A stretch of DNA of 64,000 nt, taken from NCBI GenBank assembly GCA_012517475.1, contig JAAYUV010000100.1:42655-106654 (forward strand), in the 5' to 3' direction. Source of the stretch: Peptococcaceae bacterium (GTDB lineage: Bacteria; Bacillota; Desulfitobacteriia; Desulfitobacteriales; Syntrophobotulaceae). This document shows positions 19,465 through 29,320 of the stretch, one piece after another; position 1 is the first letter of the stretch; the number at the start of each line of letters is the position of its first letter. The position numbers and the translations under genes are program-made. The notes beneath the pieces are model-generated. The model did no database searches, was not told where the DNA came from, and saw only the letters and a list, made by a program, of their open reading frames with translations.

Positions 19465-21627
19465 ATGACATTTGAAGAATTAAGGGAAACCCTGAACTTA
19501 AACAGTGCACAATACAATATTGATAAGATTGAAAAAGCTTATCTTTTTGCTGAAGAAGCACACCGCGGGCAGCTTCGGAACTCGGGAGAAGAATATATTC
19601 ATCACCCCTTGGAAGTTGCGTCTATCCTGGCTGAACTGGAAATGGATGATTCCACGATTATTGCGGCGCTTCTTCATGATGTTGCCGAAGATACCGCTCA
19701 TACTTTGGAAGAGATCCGAAAAAAATTTGGAGATGAAGTTGCGGGTTTGGTGGATGGTGTGACCAAACTCGGCAGAATTGAGTATAAAAGCAAAATGGAG
19801 GTTCAGGTTGAGAACCTCCGCAAGATGTTTTTGGCTATGGCCAAAGATATCCGCGTAGTTCTGATCAAATTGGCCGACCGGTTGCATAATATGCGAACGT
19901 TAAAATTTCAAAGTGAACAGAAACAGAAGGAAATTGCTCAGGAAACTCTTGAAATCTACGCGCCTTTAGCGAACCGTTTAGGGATTTTCCGAATTAAGTG
20001 GGAGCTCGAAGATTTATCCTTCCGGTTTTTGAATCCTCAGGAATACTATGATTTGGTTGAAGGGATAGCCCTAAAAAGAAAAGAACGGGAAGAGCAAATC
20101 AACGAAGTAATCGAACAATTAAAAGTCAGGCTTGAAGAAGTCGGAATTGATGCGGATATTGCAGGCCGCCCCAAGCATTTTTACAGTATATATAAAAAAA
20201 TGGTCAGTCAGAACAAAGATTTGAGCGAGATTTATGATTTGACGGCCATCCGGGTCGTGGTAGAAACCGTGAATGATTGTTACGGCGCTTTAGGGATCAT
20301 TCATACCCTCTGGAAACCAATTCCGGGGAGATTCAAAGATTATATAGCTATGCCTAAGCCGAATATGTACCAATCACTTCATACCACGTTGATTGGAAGT
20401 CACGGGGAACCATTTGAAATTCAAATCCGGACCTGGGAAATGCACCGTACGGCAGAGTACGGGATCGCGGCCCACTGGAAGTACAAGGAAGGCAAAAAGA
20501 TAGAAAATAATTTTGAACAAAAGCTTTCCTGGCTTCGCCAGCTGCTGGAATGGCAGCATGATTCCCGGGATGCCGGGGAATTTATGGAGTCTCTAAAGGT
20601 AGATTTATTTGCAGATACGGTGTTTGTTTTTACCCCGAATGGGGATGTTGTGGAATTGCCTGCTGACTCTTGTCCCATTGATTTTGCCTACCGCGTTCAT
20701 ACCGATGTTGGGCATAGCTGTATCGGGGCCAAAATCAACGGCAGGATCGTTCCCCTGGAAAGTAAATTAAAAAATGGGGATATCATTGAAATCCTGACTT
20801 CCAAAACCCCTACCGGTCCCAGCCGGGATTGGGTCTGCCTTGTAAAAACGTCACAAGCCAAGAACAGAATCCGTCAATGGTTTAAAAAAGAAAAAAGAGA
20901 AGAAAATATTATTCGTGGCCGGGAAGGATTGGAACGGGAAGCCCGTAAACTGGGAATGGACCCTGCAATTGCTTTAAAGCCTGAACACCTTCAAAAGCTG
21001 GCAAGAAGCTTCAGCTTTAACGGGATTGAAGACCTGTATGCTACTTTGGGTGACGGTGCCATTACTTTTAAAAGGGCACTCATCCGTTTGCGGGATGAAA
21101 TCATTAAAGAAGAAGAACCCTTGTATATCATCTCTCAGGGTGAACAAAAGCCTTCTTCAAAGTCTTCGCAGGGAGTACGGGTTAAAGGTGTGGATAATAT
21201 CCTGATTCGATTTTCACGCTGCTGTAACCCTCTCCCCGGAGATGAAATTGTCGGGTTTATTACCAGGGGGCGAGGGGTATCTATTCATCGTAAAGATTGC
21301 AGCGAGCTTTTCGGGATGTCCTCTTTGGAACAGGAACGTTTTATTGAAGTGGAATGGGAGAAAAATACCGAATCGGTTTATCCGGTTGACATCGAAATCA
21401 TTGGGTTGGACCGGGCCCGTTTGGTAACGGATATTATGAATGTTATAATGGAAACACGCACCCATATGCTTGGAATCAATGCCAGAGTCGGAAAAGATAA
21501 AGTGTCTCATATCCAGTTAAAAATTGAGGCCCGGAATCTTGAACATTTGAACTTTGTCTTAAATAAAATCCGAAGGGTAAAAGATGTTACGGTTGTAGAA
21601 AGACTCCAAAGCGGAGGAAGTCATTAA
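19465..21627 (+). CDS. relA: Bifunctional (p)ppGpp synthetase/hydrolase Rel
   Basis: 720 residues with the long Rel/SpoT order: HD hydrolase (HHPLEVASIL, intact LLHDVAEDT), synthetase (GRPKHFYSIYKKM; RFKDYIAMPKPNMYQSLHT), TGS (VFTPNGDVVELP, DFAYRVHTDVGH), zinc-finger/helical region with RCCNPLPGD, and a C-terminal ACT domain. The intact HD motif and the RFKD signature indicate both synthesis and hydrolysis of the alarmone. The stop overlaps the dtd ATG by one base. Confidence 0.95.
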   Translation: MTFEELRETLNLNSAQYNIDKIEKAYLFAEEAHRGQLRNSGEEYIHHPLEVASILAELEMDDSTIIAALLHDVAEDTAHTLEEIRKKFGDEVAGLVDGVTKLGRIEYKSKMEVQVENLRKMFLAMAKDIRVVLIKLADRLHNMRTLKFQSEQKQKEIAQETLEIYAPLANRLGIFRIKWELEDLSFRFLNPQEYYDLVEGIALKRKEREEQINEVIEQLKVRLEEVGIDADIAGRPKHFYSIYKKMVSQNKDLSEIYDLTAIRVVVETVNDCYGALGIIHTLWKPIPGRFKDYIAMPKPNMYQSLHTTLIGSHGEPFEIQIRTWEMHRTAEYGIAAHWKYKEGKKIENNFEQKLSWLRQLLEWQHDSRDAGEFMESLKVDLFADTVFVFTPNGDVVELPADSCPIDFAYRVHTDVGHSCIGAKINGRIVPLESKLKNGDIIEILTSKTPTGPSRDWVCLVKTSQAKNRIRQWFKKEKREENIIRGREGLEREARKLGMDPAIALKPEHLQKLARSFSFNGIEDLYATLGDGAITFKRALIRLRDEIIKEEEPLYIISQGEQKPSSKSSQGVRVKGVDNILIRFSRCCNPLPGDEIVGFITRGRGVSIHRKDCSELFGMSSLEQERFIEVEWEKNTESVYPVDIEIIGLDRARLVTDIMNVIMETRTHMLGINARVGKDKVSHIQLKIEARNLEHLNFVLNKIRRVKDVTVVERLQSGGSH

Positions 21628-22076
21628 TGCGTTGTGTTGTTCAGAGAGTCAGCAAGGCATCCGTTCGTGTGAACGGCGATGTTATTGGAAGAATCAGCGT
21701 GGGTTTTGTGGCTTTCATCGGTATTGGATCCGAAGACAGCCGGGAGGATATTGATTGGCTGGCGGAAAAAATTGCAGGACTTAGGGTTTTTGAAGATCAG
21801 GATGGGAAGATGAATCTTTCCCTGGCTGAAGTTGGGGGCGAAATCCTGTTAATATCCCAATTCACCCTCTTTGGTGATTGCCGAAAAGGGAAGAGACCCA
21901 GTTTTTCGCATGCGGCACCGCCCCAGCAAGCCAAAGAGATTTTTGATCAATTGGTAAATACCATTAAATCTTTGGGAATTCACGTGGAGACCGGCCAATT
22001 TCAGGCGGATATGGATGTGGAACTGGTTAATCAGGGTCCGGTCACGATCTTACTGGACAGTAAAAAGAACTTTTAA
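21627..22076 (+). CDS. dtd: D-aminoacyl-tRNA deacylase Dtd
   Basis: 149 residues. The two active-site motifs are present: SQFTLFGDCRKGKRPSF and NQGPVTILLDS (NxGP). It hydrolyses D-amino acids mischarged on tRNA. It begins on the last base of the rel stop codon, a conserved arrangement in Firmicutes, so translation is probably coupled. Confidence 0.95.
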   Translation: MRCVVQRVSKASVRVNGDVIGRISVGFVAFIGIGSEDSREDIDWLAEKIAGLRVFEDQDGKMNLSLAEVGGEILLISQFTLFGDCRKGKRPSFSHAAPPQQAKEIFDQLVNTIKSLGIHVETGQFQADMDVELVNQGPVTILLDSKKNF

Positions 22077-22127
22077 AAATTTGATAGTATTCTTTGCTTA
22101 AAAACGAATTAATCTGAGGTGAAAGTT

Positions 22128-22757
22128 ATGATCGAACGAAAGGTAACCCCCGGAATGGGTGCCAATTGTTATCTTGTTTCCTGCAATCAAACCAAGAAAG
22201 CCGTTCTCGTAGATCCCGGCGCCGGAAGTAAAACATTGTTGAATTGGATTAAAGAACATGATTTTGAAATTACACATATTATTTTAACCCACGGGCATTT
22301 TGACCATATTGGCGCAGTAGAAGATTTACGAAATGAATTGTCTGCGAAAGTTGCAATTCATAAGGATGATGCTGAAATGCTGACAAATCCCGATAAGAAT
22401 CTTTCCCGTTTATCGGGAAGGAGTATCGCTGCTTCCCCTGCGGATCTTTTGCTGGAGGATAACCAGGAACTCGCAGTGGGAGCTATAAAGATCAAGATCC
22501 TTCATACCCCTGGGCATACCCCCGGAGGCATCTGTTTGTTGACGGAAGAAGGATTAATCAGCGGAGATACCCTTTTTGACGGCTCTGTGGGCAGAACTGA
22601 TTTTCCCGGAGGGGATATGCGGATTCTGATAAAAAGTATCAGAGAAAAGTTAATGGTACTTGATGATCATGTCCGGGTGTTTCCGGGGCATGAATCCGGA
22701 ACAACCATTGGCAGGGAAAGAGTGTCCAATCCTTATGTGAATGGGGCGTTTGCCTGA
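22128..22757 (+). CDS. MBL-fold hydrolase, glyoxalase II-like
   Basis: 209 residues from the ATG at 22128 with GAGGTGAAA upstream; a GTG at 22119 falls inside that ribosome site. Motifs: LTHGHFDHIGAV (HxHxDH), HTPGHTPGGICLL, GDTLFDGSVGRTD and FPGHESGTTIG, matching the glyoxalase II/YcbL-like subgroup. The stop overlaps the hemZ ATG (TGATGA). A paralogue with the same layout lies at 61903. Confidence 0.9.
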   Translation: MIERKVTPGMGANCYLVSCNQTKKAVLVDPGAGSKTLLNWIKEHDFEITHIILTHGHFDHIGAVEDLRNELSAKVAIHKDDAEMLTNPDKNLSRLSGRSIAASPADLLLEDNQELAVGAIKIKILHTPGHTPGGICLLTEEGLISGDTLFDGSVGRTDFPGGDMRILIKSIREKLMVLDDHVRVFPGHESGTTIGRERVSNPYVNGAFA

Positions 22758-24262
22758 TGACAGACCTGATTAATGTGAGGAGTACTACAATTGAAAAAAA
22801 GGTTCTCATGAGCTGCAGTTCAATCATCGCAGCTTTTTTTCCGGGTAAAACTGTACGGATTGATCTCCCGGAACAGAACCAAGATGGGGATATTACGATC
22901 ATCATTGAAAATGAATCCGCTGAAATCCCCGCAATTCGTAGTACTTTTATAAAGGATTATCAAGAAGTAACTGAAAAAATAGATTACTCTGAAAGGCCTG
23001 ACCTTTTTTCTTTGTCTCTTCCCGGAAAAGAGCCTTTCGGTCAGATCCTGATCAAAAGAATACTGTTTATATTTTTGCAAAAGATAACCCAAGAAAGGAT
23101 TCCCTGGGGAATTCTAACCGGTATCAGGCCGGGAAAATTGATTTCTATTATGAATCAGCTTGGGCTTAAGAAACAGGAACAATCCTTAATCCTGACAGAA
23201 CTCTATTTGGTGGAGAAAGAAAAAGCAGACCTTCTTTCAGAGATTGGAGATGTTCAAAAACCGTCTATTCAAAGGATGAAAGAAAGGCCGGATTTGATTT
23301 CCGTCTATTTGACTATCCCGTTTTGCCCGTCCCGCTGCTTTTACTGTTCATTTCCTTCGACCACATTAACCGCCAGGAACAAGCATTTACTCCCTTCTTA
23401 CCTTCTGGCGCTGTATCAGGAAATCAAACTCACCGGGGAATTAATGAAGGAAATGAACCTGAAAGCCGACTGCATCTATATTGGCGGTGGAACTCCCACC
23501 ACTTTGGGGGCAGAGGATTTAGAAATTCTTCTTCAAAATATACGCGACCATATTCCTGCAGAAAACGGTCTTGAATATACGGTAGAGGGAGGGAGACCGG
23601 ATTCTATAGACAGGATCAAACTATCCCTGATGAAAGAATCGGGAGTTAACCGAATCAGTATTAATCCTCAATCCATGCAGGAACAAACATTAATCCGGAT
23701 TGGGAGAAATCATTCCGTATCCGATGTTGTAGATTGTTACAGGTTGGCGAGGGATATAGGAGATTGGACGATCAACATGGATTTAATCCTCGGTCTTCCC
23801 GATGAAGGACCGGAAGAGATGATGGACTCCCTGAAAAAAGTCCTGGCTTTAAAACCGGACAATATTACCCTTCACGCCCTGGCCTTAAAAAGAGGATCGC
23901 AAGCCTGGGAAAGCCAATACGCCCATTTCAGACACGATTACTGGTCAATGATACAAAAAGTAACCGGACATCTTCTTAAGGAAGAAGGGTATAAACCGTA
24001 TTATTTGTATAGGCAGAAAAATATTGCAGGAAACCTGGAGAATACCGGTTTCTGTCTTCCGGATAAAGCTTGCAGGTATAATATCGGGATTATTGAAGAA
24101 AAACAGCATATCCTCGGGCTTGGAGCAGGGGCTTCAAGCAAAATCCTTAAAAGAGATTCAGGACATCAAAACCTGTATAACCCTTTGGATTTAAATCATT
24201 ATATTTTGCGTTTTGCAGAAATCCATAAAAAACGACAGAAAACTTTGCGAGAAAGTTGTTAA
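22757..24262 (+). CDS. hemZ: Oxygen-independent coproporphyrinogen dehydrogenase HemZ
   Basis: 501 residues. A radical SAM enzyme: PFCPSRCFYCSFPS supplies the CxxxCxxC cluster ligands, IYIGGGTPTTLGAE the SAM-binding turn, and NQ/NPQSMQEQTLIRIGRNH the HemN/HemZ signature. The long N-terminal region (residues 1-170, with GILTGIRPGKL) distinguishes HemZ from HemN. It oxidises coproporphyrinogen III without oxygen, or acts as a related radical SAM reductant, in the cytosol. It is coupled to the upstream hydrolase. Confidence 0.9.
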   Translation: MTDLINVRSTTIEKKVLMSCSSIIAAFFPGKTVRIDLPEQNQDGDITIIIENESAEIPAIRSTFIKDYQEVTEKIDYSERPDLFSLSLPGKEPFGQILIKRILFIFLQKITQERIPWGILTGIRPGKLISIMNQLGLKKQEQSLILTELYLVEKEKADLLSEIGDVQKPSIQRMKERPDLISVYLTIPFCPSRCFYCSFPSTTLTARNKHLLPSYLLALYQEIKLTGELMKEMNLKADCIYIGGGTPTTLGAEDLEILLQNIRDHIPAENGLEYTVEGGRPDSIDRIKLSLMKESGVNRISINPQSMQEQTLIRIGRNHSVSDVVDCYRLARDIGDWTINMDLILGLPDEGPEEMMDSLKKVLALKPDNITLHALALKRGSQAWESQYAHFRHDYWSMIQKVTGHLLKEEGYKPYYLYRQKNIAGNLENTGFCLPDKACRYNIGIIEEKQHILGLGAGASSKILKRDSGHQNLYNPLDLNHYILRFAEIHKKRQKTLRESC

Positions 24263-24309
24263 ATATTTGACAAAATTCACTGGCACATGGTGAGCGAAAA
24301 AGAGAATTG

Positions 24310-24318
24310 TGTTATAAT
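24310..24318 (+). promoter_or_regulatory. Extended -10 promoter of hisS-aspS
   Basis: TGTTATAAT is an extended -10 (TGnTATAAT), 78 bp upstream of hisS. A consensus TTGACA at 24267 is too far away (40-bp spacer) to pair with it. Confidence 0.5.
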
Positions 24319-24395
24319 ACTGTATTAATGTTATATAATACTCGGCAATAATTTTTTATTTTTTTGCGATTAAGGATGACACTGGGAGGTAAAAC

Positions 24396-25676
24396 ATGGC
24401 CATTCAACGTCCGAAGGGTACCCAGGACATTATCCCGGGTACTGTTGAAAAATGGCATTATCTTGAGGCGCATATCAGAAAAATCTGCTCGGAGTTTGGT
24501 TATCAGGAGATCAGGACACCTGTATTTGAATCAACCGAACTTTTTCAGCGCGGAGTAGGGGATACGACTGATATTGTCAATAAAGAAATGTACACTTTTT
24601 TGGATAAGGGACAAAGATCAATCACTTTACGTCCGGAGATGACAGCTTCTGTCTGTCGGGCTTATGTGGAAAATAAACTCTTTACCCAACCACAGCCTGT
24701 TAAACTTTATTATCTTGGACCGATGTTTCGTTATGAAAATACGCAGGCCGGCCGATTCCGTCAATTCCATCAATTTGGCGCCGAAGTATTAGGCGGGGAA
24801 GATCCTTTGGTTGATGCGGAAGTAATTCAGCTGATCTGGGAATTTTATCGGCGTATTGGTCTTCAGGGTTTGGAAGTTCATATTAATTCTGTTGGTTGTC
24901 CTGTTTGCAGGGCGGAACACAGGGACCGGTTACATAGCTACCTGCAGGACCGGAAAGCTGAGCTTTGCCAAGACTGTCAATCCCGTTATGAAAGAAATCC
25001 GATGCGGATATTGGATTGCAAAAACCGGGAATGTCAAAGAATAACTGCGAATGTGCCGACCACGCTGGATACGCTCTGTGATTCATGTAGGGAGCATTTT
25101 GCAAAGGTGCAGCAGTACTTGCGGATTTCCGGTATTCAATATCGAATTAATCCAAAATTGGTCAGAGGTCTTGATTACTATCAGAAAACAGCATTTGAAG
25201 TTATGGCAGAAGGAATCGGAGCCCAAAGCGCGATTTGCGGCGGCGGCAGGTATGACGGTCTGGTCGAAGAGATCGGGGGCCCATCCACCCCGGGTATCGG
25301 TTTTGCTATGGGAATGGAACGGATTCTGGCCGTCCTGGAAAAACAGCGGATCGATGTGGATGACGAAACAGATCACAAAGTCGTTGTAGCTGCCTTAGGG
25401 GATATTGCCCGGGAAAAAGGGTTCAAACTGATCACGGAACTCAGACAAAACGGGATTTCAGCCCAGATGGATTTACTCGGACGGGGGCTGAAAAGTCAGA
25501 TGAAATATGCGGATAGGGTTCATGCCAGATACGTCATAATTATAGGTGAGGAAGAATTAAATAAAAACATTGCCATTATCAGGGATATGAAACTGGGGGA
25601 TCAGACTGAGATAGCAATGGACTCTGTAAAAAGCTATATTTTTAATCAAATTAATCATAGTGAAGCAGGAATATAG
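24396..25676 (+). CDS. hisS: Histidyl-tRNA synthetase
   Basis: 426 residues. Class II synthetase: motif 2 [24 protein letters not shown], the histidine-binding loop [13 protein letters not shown], motif 3 [12 protein letters not shown] and the C-terminal anticodon-binding domain. The insertion domain carries six or more cysteines (CPVC, CQDC, CKNREC, CDSC), suggesting a metal site, as in many Firmicute HisRS. ATG at 24396 with GGGAGG. Ten bases separate it from the aspS start. Confidence 0.96.
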   Translation: MAIQRPKGTQDIIPGTVEKWHYLEAHIRKICSEFGYQEIRTPVFESTELFQRGVGDTTDIVNKEMYTFLDKGQRSITLRPEMTASVCRAYVENKLFTQPQPVKLYYLGPMFRYENTQAGRFRQFHQFGAEVLGGEDPLVDAEVIQLIWEFYRRIGLQGLEVHINSVGCPVCRAEHRDRLHSYLQDRKAELCQDCQSRYERNPMRILDCKNRECQRITANVPTTLDTLCDSCREHFAKVQQYLRISGIQYRINPKLVRGLDYYQKTAFEVMAEGIGAQSAICGGGRYDGLVEEIGGPSTPGIGFAMGMERILAVLEKQRIDVDDETDHKVVVAALGDIAREKGFKLITELRQNGISAQMDLLGRGLKSQMKYADRVHARYVIIIGEEELNKNIAIIRDMKLGDQTEIAMDSVKSYIFNQINHSEAGI

Positions 25677-25686
25677 GAGGATGGCA

Positions 25687-27456
25687 ATGTTACAAGGAAG
25701 AACCGGTGCAGGAAGTTTAGGAAGAGAAAATACTGGGGAAAAGATACGTCTGCTTGGCTGGGTGCAAACAAGAAGAGACCATGGAGGCGTAATTTTTGTT
25801 GATTTAAGAGACCGGTCAGGCATTGTTCAGGTGGTGTTCAATCCGGATATGCCCGCAAACGCTTTTCATGATGCGGAAAAGCTGCGTTCAGAATATGTAG
25901 CTGAGGTTGAAGGAAAAATTCGGTTAAGGCCAAACGGTTCTGAGAACCCAAATATGAAAACCGGCGAAATCGAAGTTGTGGCGGAGACCTTGAATATCCT
26001 GAATCGGGCGAAAACTCCTCCTTTTTACATTCAGGACAATGTCGACGTGGATGAAAGTGTCAGGCTTAAGCACCGGTATTTGGATTTGCGCCGTCCGGAG
26101 ATGCAGAATATATTTATGGTCAGGCACCGGGTTATGCAGATCATGCGGAGCTTCCTTGATCAACATGGGTTTCTCGAGATTGAGACTCCTGTTCTTTGCA
26201 AATCCACTCCTGAAGGAGCCAGGGATTACCTGGTTCCCAGCCGTGTCAATCAAGGAACATTTTATGCTTTGCCTCAGTCTCCGCAGATCTTCAAACAATT
26301 GCTCATGGTAGCGGGAATGGAAAAATACTTTCAAATTGCACGCTGTTTCCGCGATGAAGACTTGCGTGCAGACCGCCAGCCGGAATTCACTCAATTGGAT
26401 ATAGAAATGTCTTTCATCGATATAGAGGACGTTTTGCCTTTGATGGAGAATCTGGTAACAAAAATCTTTGCAGAGGTTTCAGGAATCGTCATTCCGGCTC
26501 CTTTTCCGCGTTTAAGCTATAAAGAAGCCATGGAACGGTACGGTTCGGATAAACCCGACACCCGTTTTGGAATGGAACTCATTGATGTTGCCGATGTAGT
26601 AAAAGGGTCAGGCTTTAAAGTATTTACCGACATACTGGCCAAAGGCGGCAGAGTAAAAGGGATTTGTGCCAAAAATTGCGCCGGAATGCCCCGCAGGGAA
26701 ATTGATGCCTTAACTAATTTTGTCAATATTTATGGCGCCAAGGGCTTAGCTTATATCGTGATGGCGGAAGAGGGACTTAAATCTCCTATTCTCAAATTCT
26801 TTACAGAGGAAGAAATTAATAATTTGATTTCAGTCATGGGTGGTAAGACCGGGGATATCCTGTTCTTTGTCGCTGATAAAGAATCCATTGTGCATAATGC
26901 ATTGGGCAATTTGCGGCTTGAACTGGCTAAGAGATTGGGACTGATATCTGCGGGATCGATTAATTGTCTCTGGGTTACAGAATTCCCGCTTCTGGAATAT
27001 GATGAGGAAGAAAAACGCTATGTTGCGATTCATCATATGTTTACCAGTCCCATGGACGAAGATATTGAATTGTTGAAAACCGATCCGTTAAAAGTCAGAG
27101 CCAAAGCCTATGACCTGGTCCTTAACGGGATGGAACTTGGCGGCGGCAGCATCCGTATTCACCGCAGGGATGTACAGGAGAAAATTTTTGACCTGCTGAA
27201 TATGAGTACGGAAGAAGCTTATGATAAATTCGGCTATCTTTTAGATGCTTTCGAATATGGGACACCTCCCCATGGAGGAATTGCTTTTGGATTAGACCGG
27301 CTCTCCATGATCCTTACCGGAAGAGAGAATATCAGGGACGTTATTGCTTTTCCCAAGACTCAGAGTGCAAGCTGTCTGTTGACGCAGGCACCGTCTCCGG
27401 TTGAGGATAAACAGTTGAAAGAACTTCATATCAAATTGGATGTAAAGAAAAAATAA
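25687..27456 (+). CDS. aspS: Aspartyl-tRNA synthetase
   Basis: 589 residues from ATG 25687, which is correctly spaced from AGGAGG at 25675-25680 (the ATG at 25681 abuts it). Order: N-terminal OB anticodon-binding domain ([24 protein letters not shown]), class II core with motif 2 [18 protein letters not shown], bacterial GAD insertion, and motif 3 [10 protein letters not shown] followed by AFPKTQSA. Whether it is discriminating or not (Asp/Asn) cannot be told here. Confidence 0.95.
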   Translation: MLQGRTGAGSLGRENTGEKIRLLGWVQTRRDHGGVIFVDLRDRSGIVQVVFNPDMPANAFHDAEKLRSEYVAEVEGKIRLRPNGSENPNMKTGEIEVVAETLNILNRAKTPPFYIQDNVDVDESVRLKHRYLDLRRPEMQNIFMVRHRVMQIMRSFLDQHGFLEIETPVLCKSTPEGARDYLVPSRVNQGTFYALPQSPQIFKQLLMVAGMEKYFQIARCFRDEDLRADRQPEFTQLDIEMSFIDIEDVLPLMENLVTKIFAEVSGIVIPAPFPRLSYKEAMERYGSDKPDTRFGMELIDVADVVKGSGFKVFTDILAKGGRVKGICAKNCAGMPRREIDALTNFVNIYGAKGLAYIVMAEEGLKSPILKFFTEEEINNLISVMGGKTGDILFFVADKESIVHNALGNLRLELAKRLGLISAGSINCLWVTEFPLLEYDEEEKRYVAIHHMFTSPMDEDIELLKTDPLKVRAKAYDLVLNGMELGGGSIRIHRRDVQEKIFDLLNMSTEEAYDKFGYLLDAFEYGTPPHGGIAFGLDRLSMILTGRENIRDVIAFPKTQSASCLLTQAPSPVEDKQLKELHIKLDVKKK

Positions 27457-27466
27457 CAGGTTAATA

Positions 27467-27522
27467 TTGACATTGCCTCCGAAAGCTCATATAATAGTGA
27501 CATGAGATACCCCTGTAGGGTA
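27467..27522 (+). promoter_or_regulatory. Consensus promoter with overlapping CsoR-type operator
   Basis: TTGACA (27467-27472), 17-bp spacer and TATAAT (27490-27495) form a perfect sigma-A promoter. At 27508-27522, over the predicted start of transcription, lies TACCCCTGTAGGGTA, an inverted repeat with TACCC/GGGTA arms like known CsoR-family operators. The encoded repressor starts 21 bp further on, so autorepression is very likely. Confidence 0.85.
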
Positions 27523-27542
27523 CTCTGAGGGAGATGAATTTG

Positions 27543-27818
27543 ATGGAGCTTCAGAAAGACAAGTCAGGGAAAAAGGATATTTTAGTCCGCTTGAAAAGAA
27601 TTGAGGGACAAGTCAAGGGTTTGCAACGGATGTTGGAGGACGACAAATGCTGTCCCGACATTTTGGTTCAGGTTGCCGCAGTCAGAGCGGCAGTCAATAA
27701 AGTGGGGGTTCTGATATTTGAGGAACATTCCAAGACTTGTTTAAAGGACGCTCTAAATGCAGATAATAATGAGGCATTGGATAACCTGATTGATGTGCTC
27801 GGCAGATTCATCAAATAG
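27543..27818 (+). CDS. CsoR-family (DUF156) metal/thiol-responsive repressor
   Basis: 91 residues from ATG 27543 (94 if the ATG at 27534 is used; that one lies too close to GAGGGAG). All-helical CsoR fold: RLKRIEGQVKGLQRML, then CCPDILVQVAAVRAA, then EEHSKTCL. The C...H-x3-C pattern corresponds to the Cu(I)-sensing CsoR triad rather than the Cys-only CstR type. No copper pump is adjacent; trxA follows after 24 bp. Regulation is probably by its own operator at 27508. Confidence 0.9.
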   Translation: MELQKDKSGKKDILVRLKRIEGQVKGLQRMLEDDKCCPDILVQVAAVRAAVNKVGVLIFEEHSKTCLKDALNADNNEALDNLIDVLGRFIK

Positions 27819-27842
27819 TATTTGTAATTAGGAGGGATTAGC

Positions 27843-28172
27843 ATGGCTGGTGCAAACGTTAAAACCTTTACAGCAGAAGGTTGGGACAATGATGTTCTTA
27901 AATCCGACAAGGTTACTTTGGTAGATTTTTGGGCTGCCTGGTGCGGGCCTTGCAGAATGATAGGACCTGTAGTGGAAGAACTTGCCGATGAATATGCAGG
28001 TAAAATCGTAGTAGGAAAGCTGAATGTGGATGAGCAGGGCGAAATTGCCGCCAAATATGGCGTAATGAGCATCCCGACGCTTCTCTTATTCAAAAACGGC
28101 CAGGTCGTGGATAAAGTGGTAGGCTTCAGGGGAAAACCGGATCTGGTAAAAATGATTGATTCCAAAATATAA
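27843..28172 (+). CDS. trxA: Thioredoxin
   Basis: 109 residues with the active site WCGPC at residues 33-37, the cis-proline in MSIPTLLLF and the C-terminal GFRGKP turn. Cytosolic disulfide reductant. The AGGAGG-like ATTAGGAGGG supports the ATG. It is co-transcribed with the CsoR-family repressor and ended by the terminator at 28187, so its expression may respond to copper or persulfide through that repressor (inference). Confidence 0.96.
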   Translation: MAGANVKTFTAEGWDNDVLKSDKVTLVDFWAAWCGPCRMIGPVVEELADEYAGKIVVGKLNVDEQGEIAAKYGVMSIPTLLLFKNGQVVDKVVGFRGKPDLVKMIDSKI

Positions 28173-28186
28173 GCTTACAGATTAGC

Positions 28187-28226
28187 AAAGAAGGTGTGCG
28201 AATTAAGTCGTGGCACCTTCTTTTTT
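28187..28226 (+). terminator. Terminator after trxA, duplicated in inverted orientation at 31909
   Basis: AAGAAGGTG pairs with CACCTTCTT, followed by T6. The flanks GTGTGC...GGCACC and the tail match the minus strand of 31909-31946, where the same terminator and neighbouring hairpin element recur inverted. Confidence 0.85.
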
Positions 28227-28253
28227 GTTTTCTTTCTTTTCTTCCTTATGGGG

Positions 28254-28363
28254 TTAACGCAACGTACTCCAACCGCTTTTCGGCTGATAGTGTCCCCCTG
28301 ACACTAACAGCCGCGCTGCGCAATCCATGCTCCGCTTGCAGCGGTTAGAGTACGTTGCGTTAA
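28254..28363 (-). repeat. Hairpin repeat element, copy 5 (110 bp, sense on minus strand)
   Basis: Ends TTAACGCAACGTACTC and GAGTACGTTGCGTTAA are perfect complements, with the stem continuing CCGCT/AGCGG. On the minus strand the core reads GCGCGGCTGTTAGTGTC...GACACTATCAGCCGAAAAGCGG and aligns with the core of the + copies. The stem sequences differ but stay paired: TAGTGTC/GACACTA replaces TTGCGCC/GGCGCAA, and a CCGCT-GCA-AGCGG hairpin replaces the long palindrome. Confidence 0.85.
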
Positions 28364-28413
28364 TCTGGGGAAGAAGAAATACGTGCTAGTATTGCTTAAC
28401 TGTAATTAGTAAG

Positions 28414-28442
28414 GCCCTTGGATAAAAAAGGGCTAATTTTTC
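28414..28442 (+). terminator. Terminator-like hairpin
   Basis: GCCCTT-GGATAAAA-AAGGGC followed by TAATTTTTCT. No gene ends just before it; it lies between the repeat element and the hairpin cluster. Confidence 0.5.
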
Positions 28443-28507
28443 TATTAAAACAAGGAAAATGGATAAAATTGGTGAATTATTACATGACTTGATATAAAAG
28501 AAAATAT

Positions 28508-28615
28508 AGCCGCAACACAAGCGGCTACGCTACCATATTTTGGATTTTATCCGCAACTCTTGCGGTAAAAAAAGATAAATGAAATTGGTCGCAAAGACCG
28601 CGCCTCCATGCGCGG
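28508..28615. other. Cluster of four short hairpins
   Basis: Successive inverted repeats: AGCCGC/GCGGCT (28508-28526), CCGCAA/TTGCGG (28551-28565), GGTC/GACC (28587-28599) and CCGCG/CGCGG (28598-28615), the last two overlapping. They stand just upstream of an orphan gene at 28653. Their purpose is unknown; a structured 5' leader is possible. Confidence 0.6.
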
Positions 28616-28652
28616 ATTTGTTAGAAGAAATAATTTGAAGAGGAGGGGGCAA

Positions 28653-29216
28653 GTGAATATTATTCTCAAAAGATCAATTATAATATTTGTCTTGTTAACC
28701 ATTAGCTTAATTTGCATCTATACATATATCCTTACAAATACAATTGACTTAGATAAAGAAAGTATTGCAAAAGACATAGAGAAAAGAGCATCTGCTGATG
28801 TTGAAATACTCCAAGTAACTGAAAACAAGAATGATCAATTCATTCTTTTTAAAAACAAATCTTCTGGTCAATTAGGAATGATATATTATAAGCCTCATAC
28901 TTTGCTTGCTAGTCGATATGTCTTCCTAGGTGGGACTAACATAACAGGTAGAGCAGATATAAATCACAAATATGATGTGTACGACTTCGGACAGACTACT
29001 GATAAGGGCTTTGACAGATTGTTTGTGGTGTATGGTTATAACGAGCCGAAAGCACAGACGGTAAAATTAGAGTTTGATAATAATACCATAACCAGTAATA
29101 TTGGCGGAAACGATTATTTTCTTCAGGTATTTAGCTTTTCTCAGGATAAATTCAGTAGTCCTAAAGTTAAATTTCTAGATAAAGCTGGTGAAGATATAAC
29201 TCAAAAATTCTTGTAA
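28653..29216 (+). CDS. Hypothetical membrane-anchored extracytoplasmic protein
   Basis: 187 residues from the GTG at 28653, supported by GAGGAGGGGG directly upstream. One N-terminal membrane helix (SIIIFVLLTISLICIYTYI) is followed by a hydrophilic domain rich in aromatic residues and N/D/K (for example KYDVYDFGQ, FVVYGYNEP). No family is recognised. The base composition is more A/T-rich than the core genes around it, and it lies in the accessory block before a group II intron, so recent acquisition is plausible. Confidence 0.65.
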   Translation: MNIILKRSIIIFVLLTISLICIYTYILTNTIDLDKESIAKDIEKRASADVEILQVTENKNDQFILFKNKSSGQLGMIYYKPHTLLASRYVFLGGTNITGRADINHKYDVYDFGQTTDKGFDRLFVVYGYNEPKAQTVKLEFDNNTITSNIGGNDYFLQVFSFSQDKFSSPKVKFLDKAGEDITQKFL

Positions 29217-29258
29217 GGAAAGTATACTAAATGTTGCCACGGGGGTGATATTTAAAGG

Positions 29259-29277
29259 GGCCGACGTCCTGTCGGCC
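29259..29277. other. Hairpin 44 bp before the group II intron
   Basis: GGCCGAC-GTCCT-GTCGGCC is a perfect 7-bp stem, without a strong T-run after it. Some group II introns insert beside terminator-like hairpins; whether that applies here is not clear because the intron start lies 44 bp away. Confidence 0.5.
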
Positions 29278-29320
29278 TCTGAATTTGGGGGCGCGACTTT
29301 ACATAACACGAGAATTCCCG

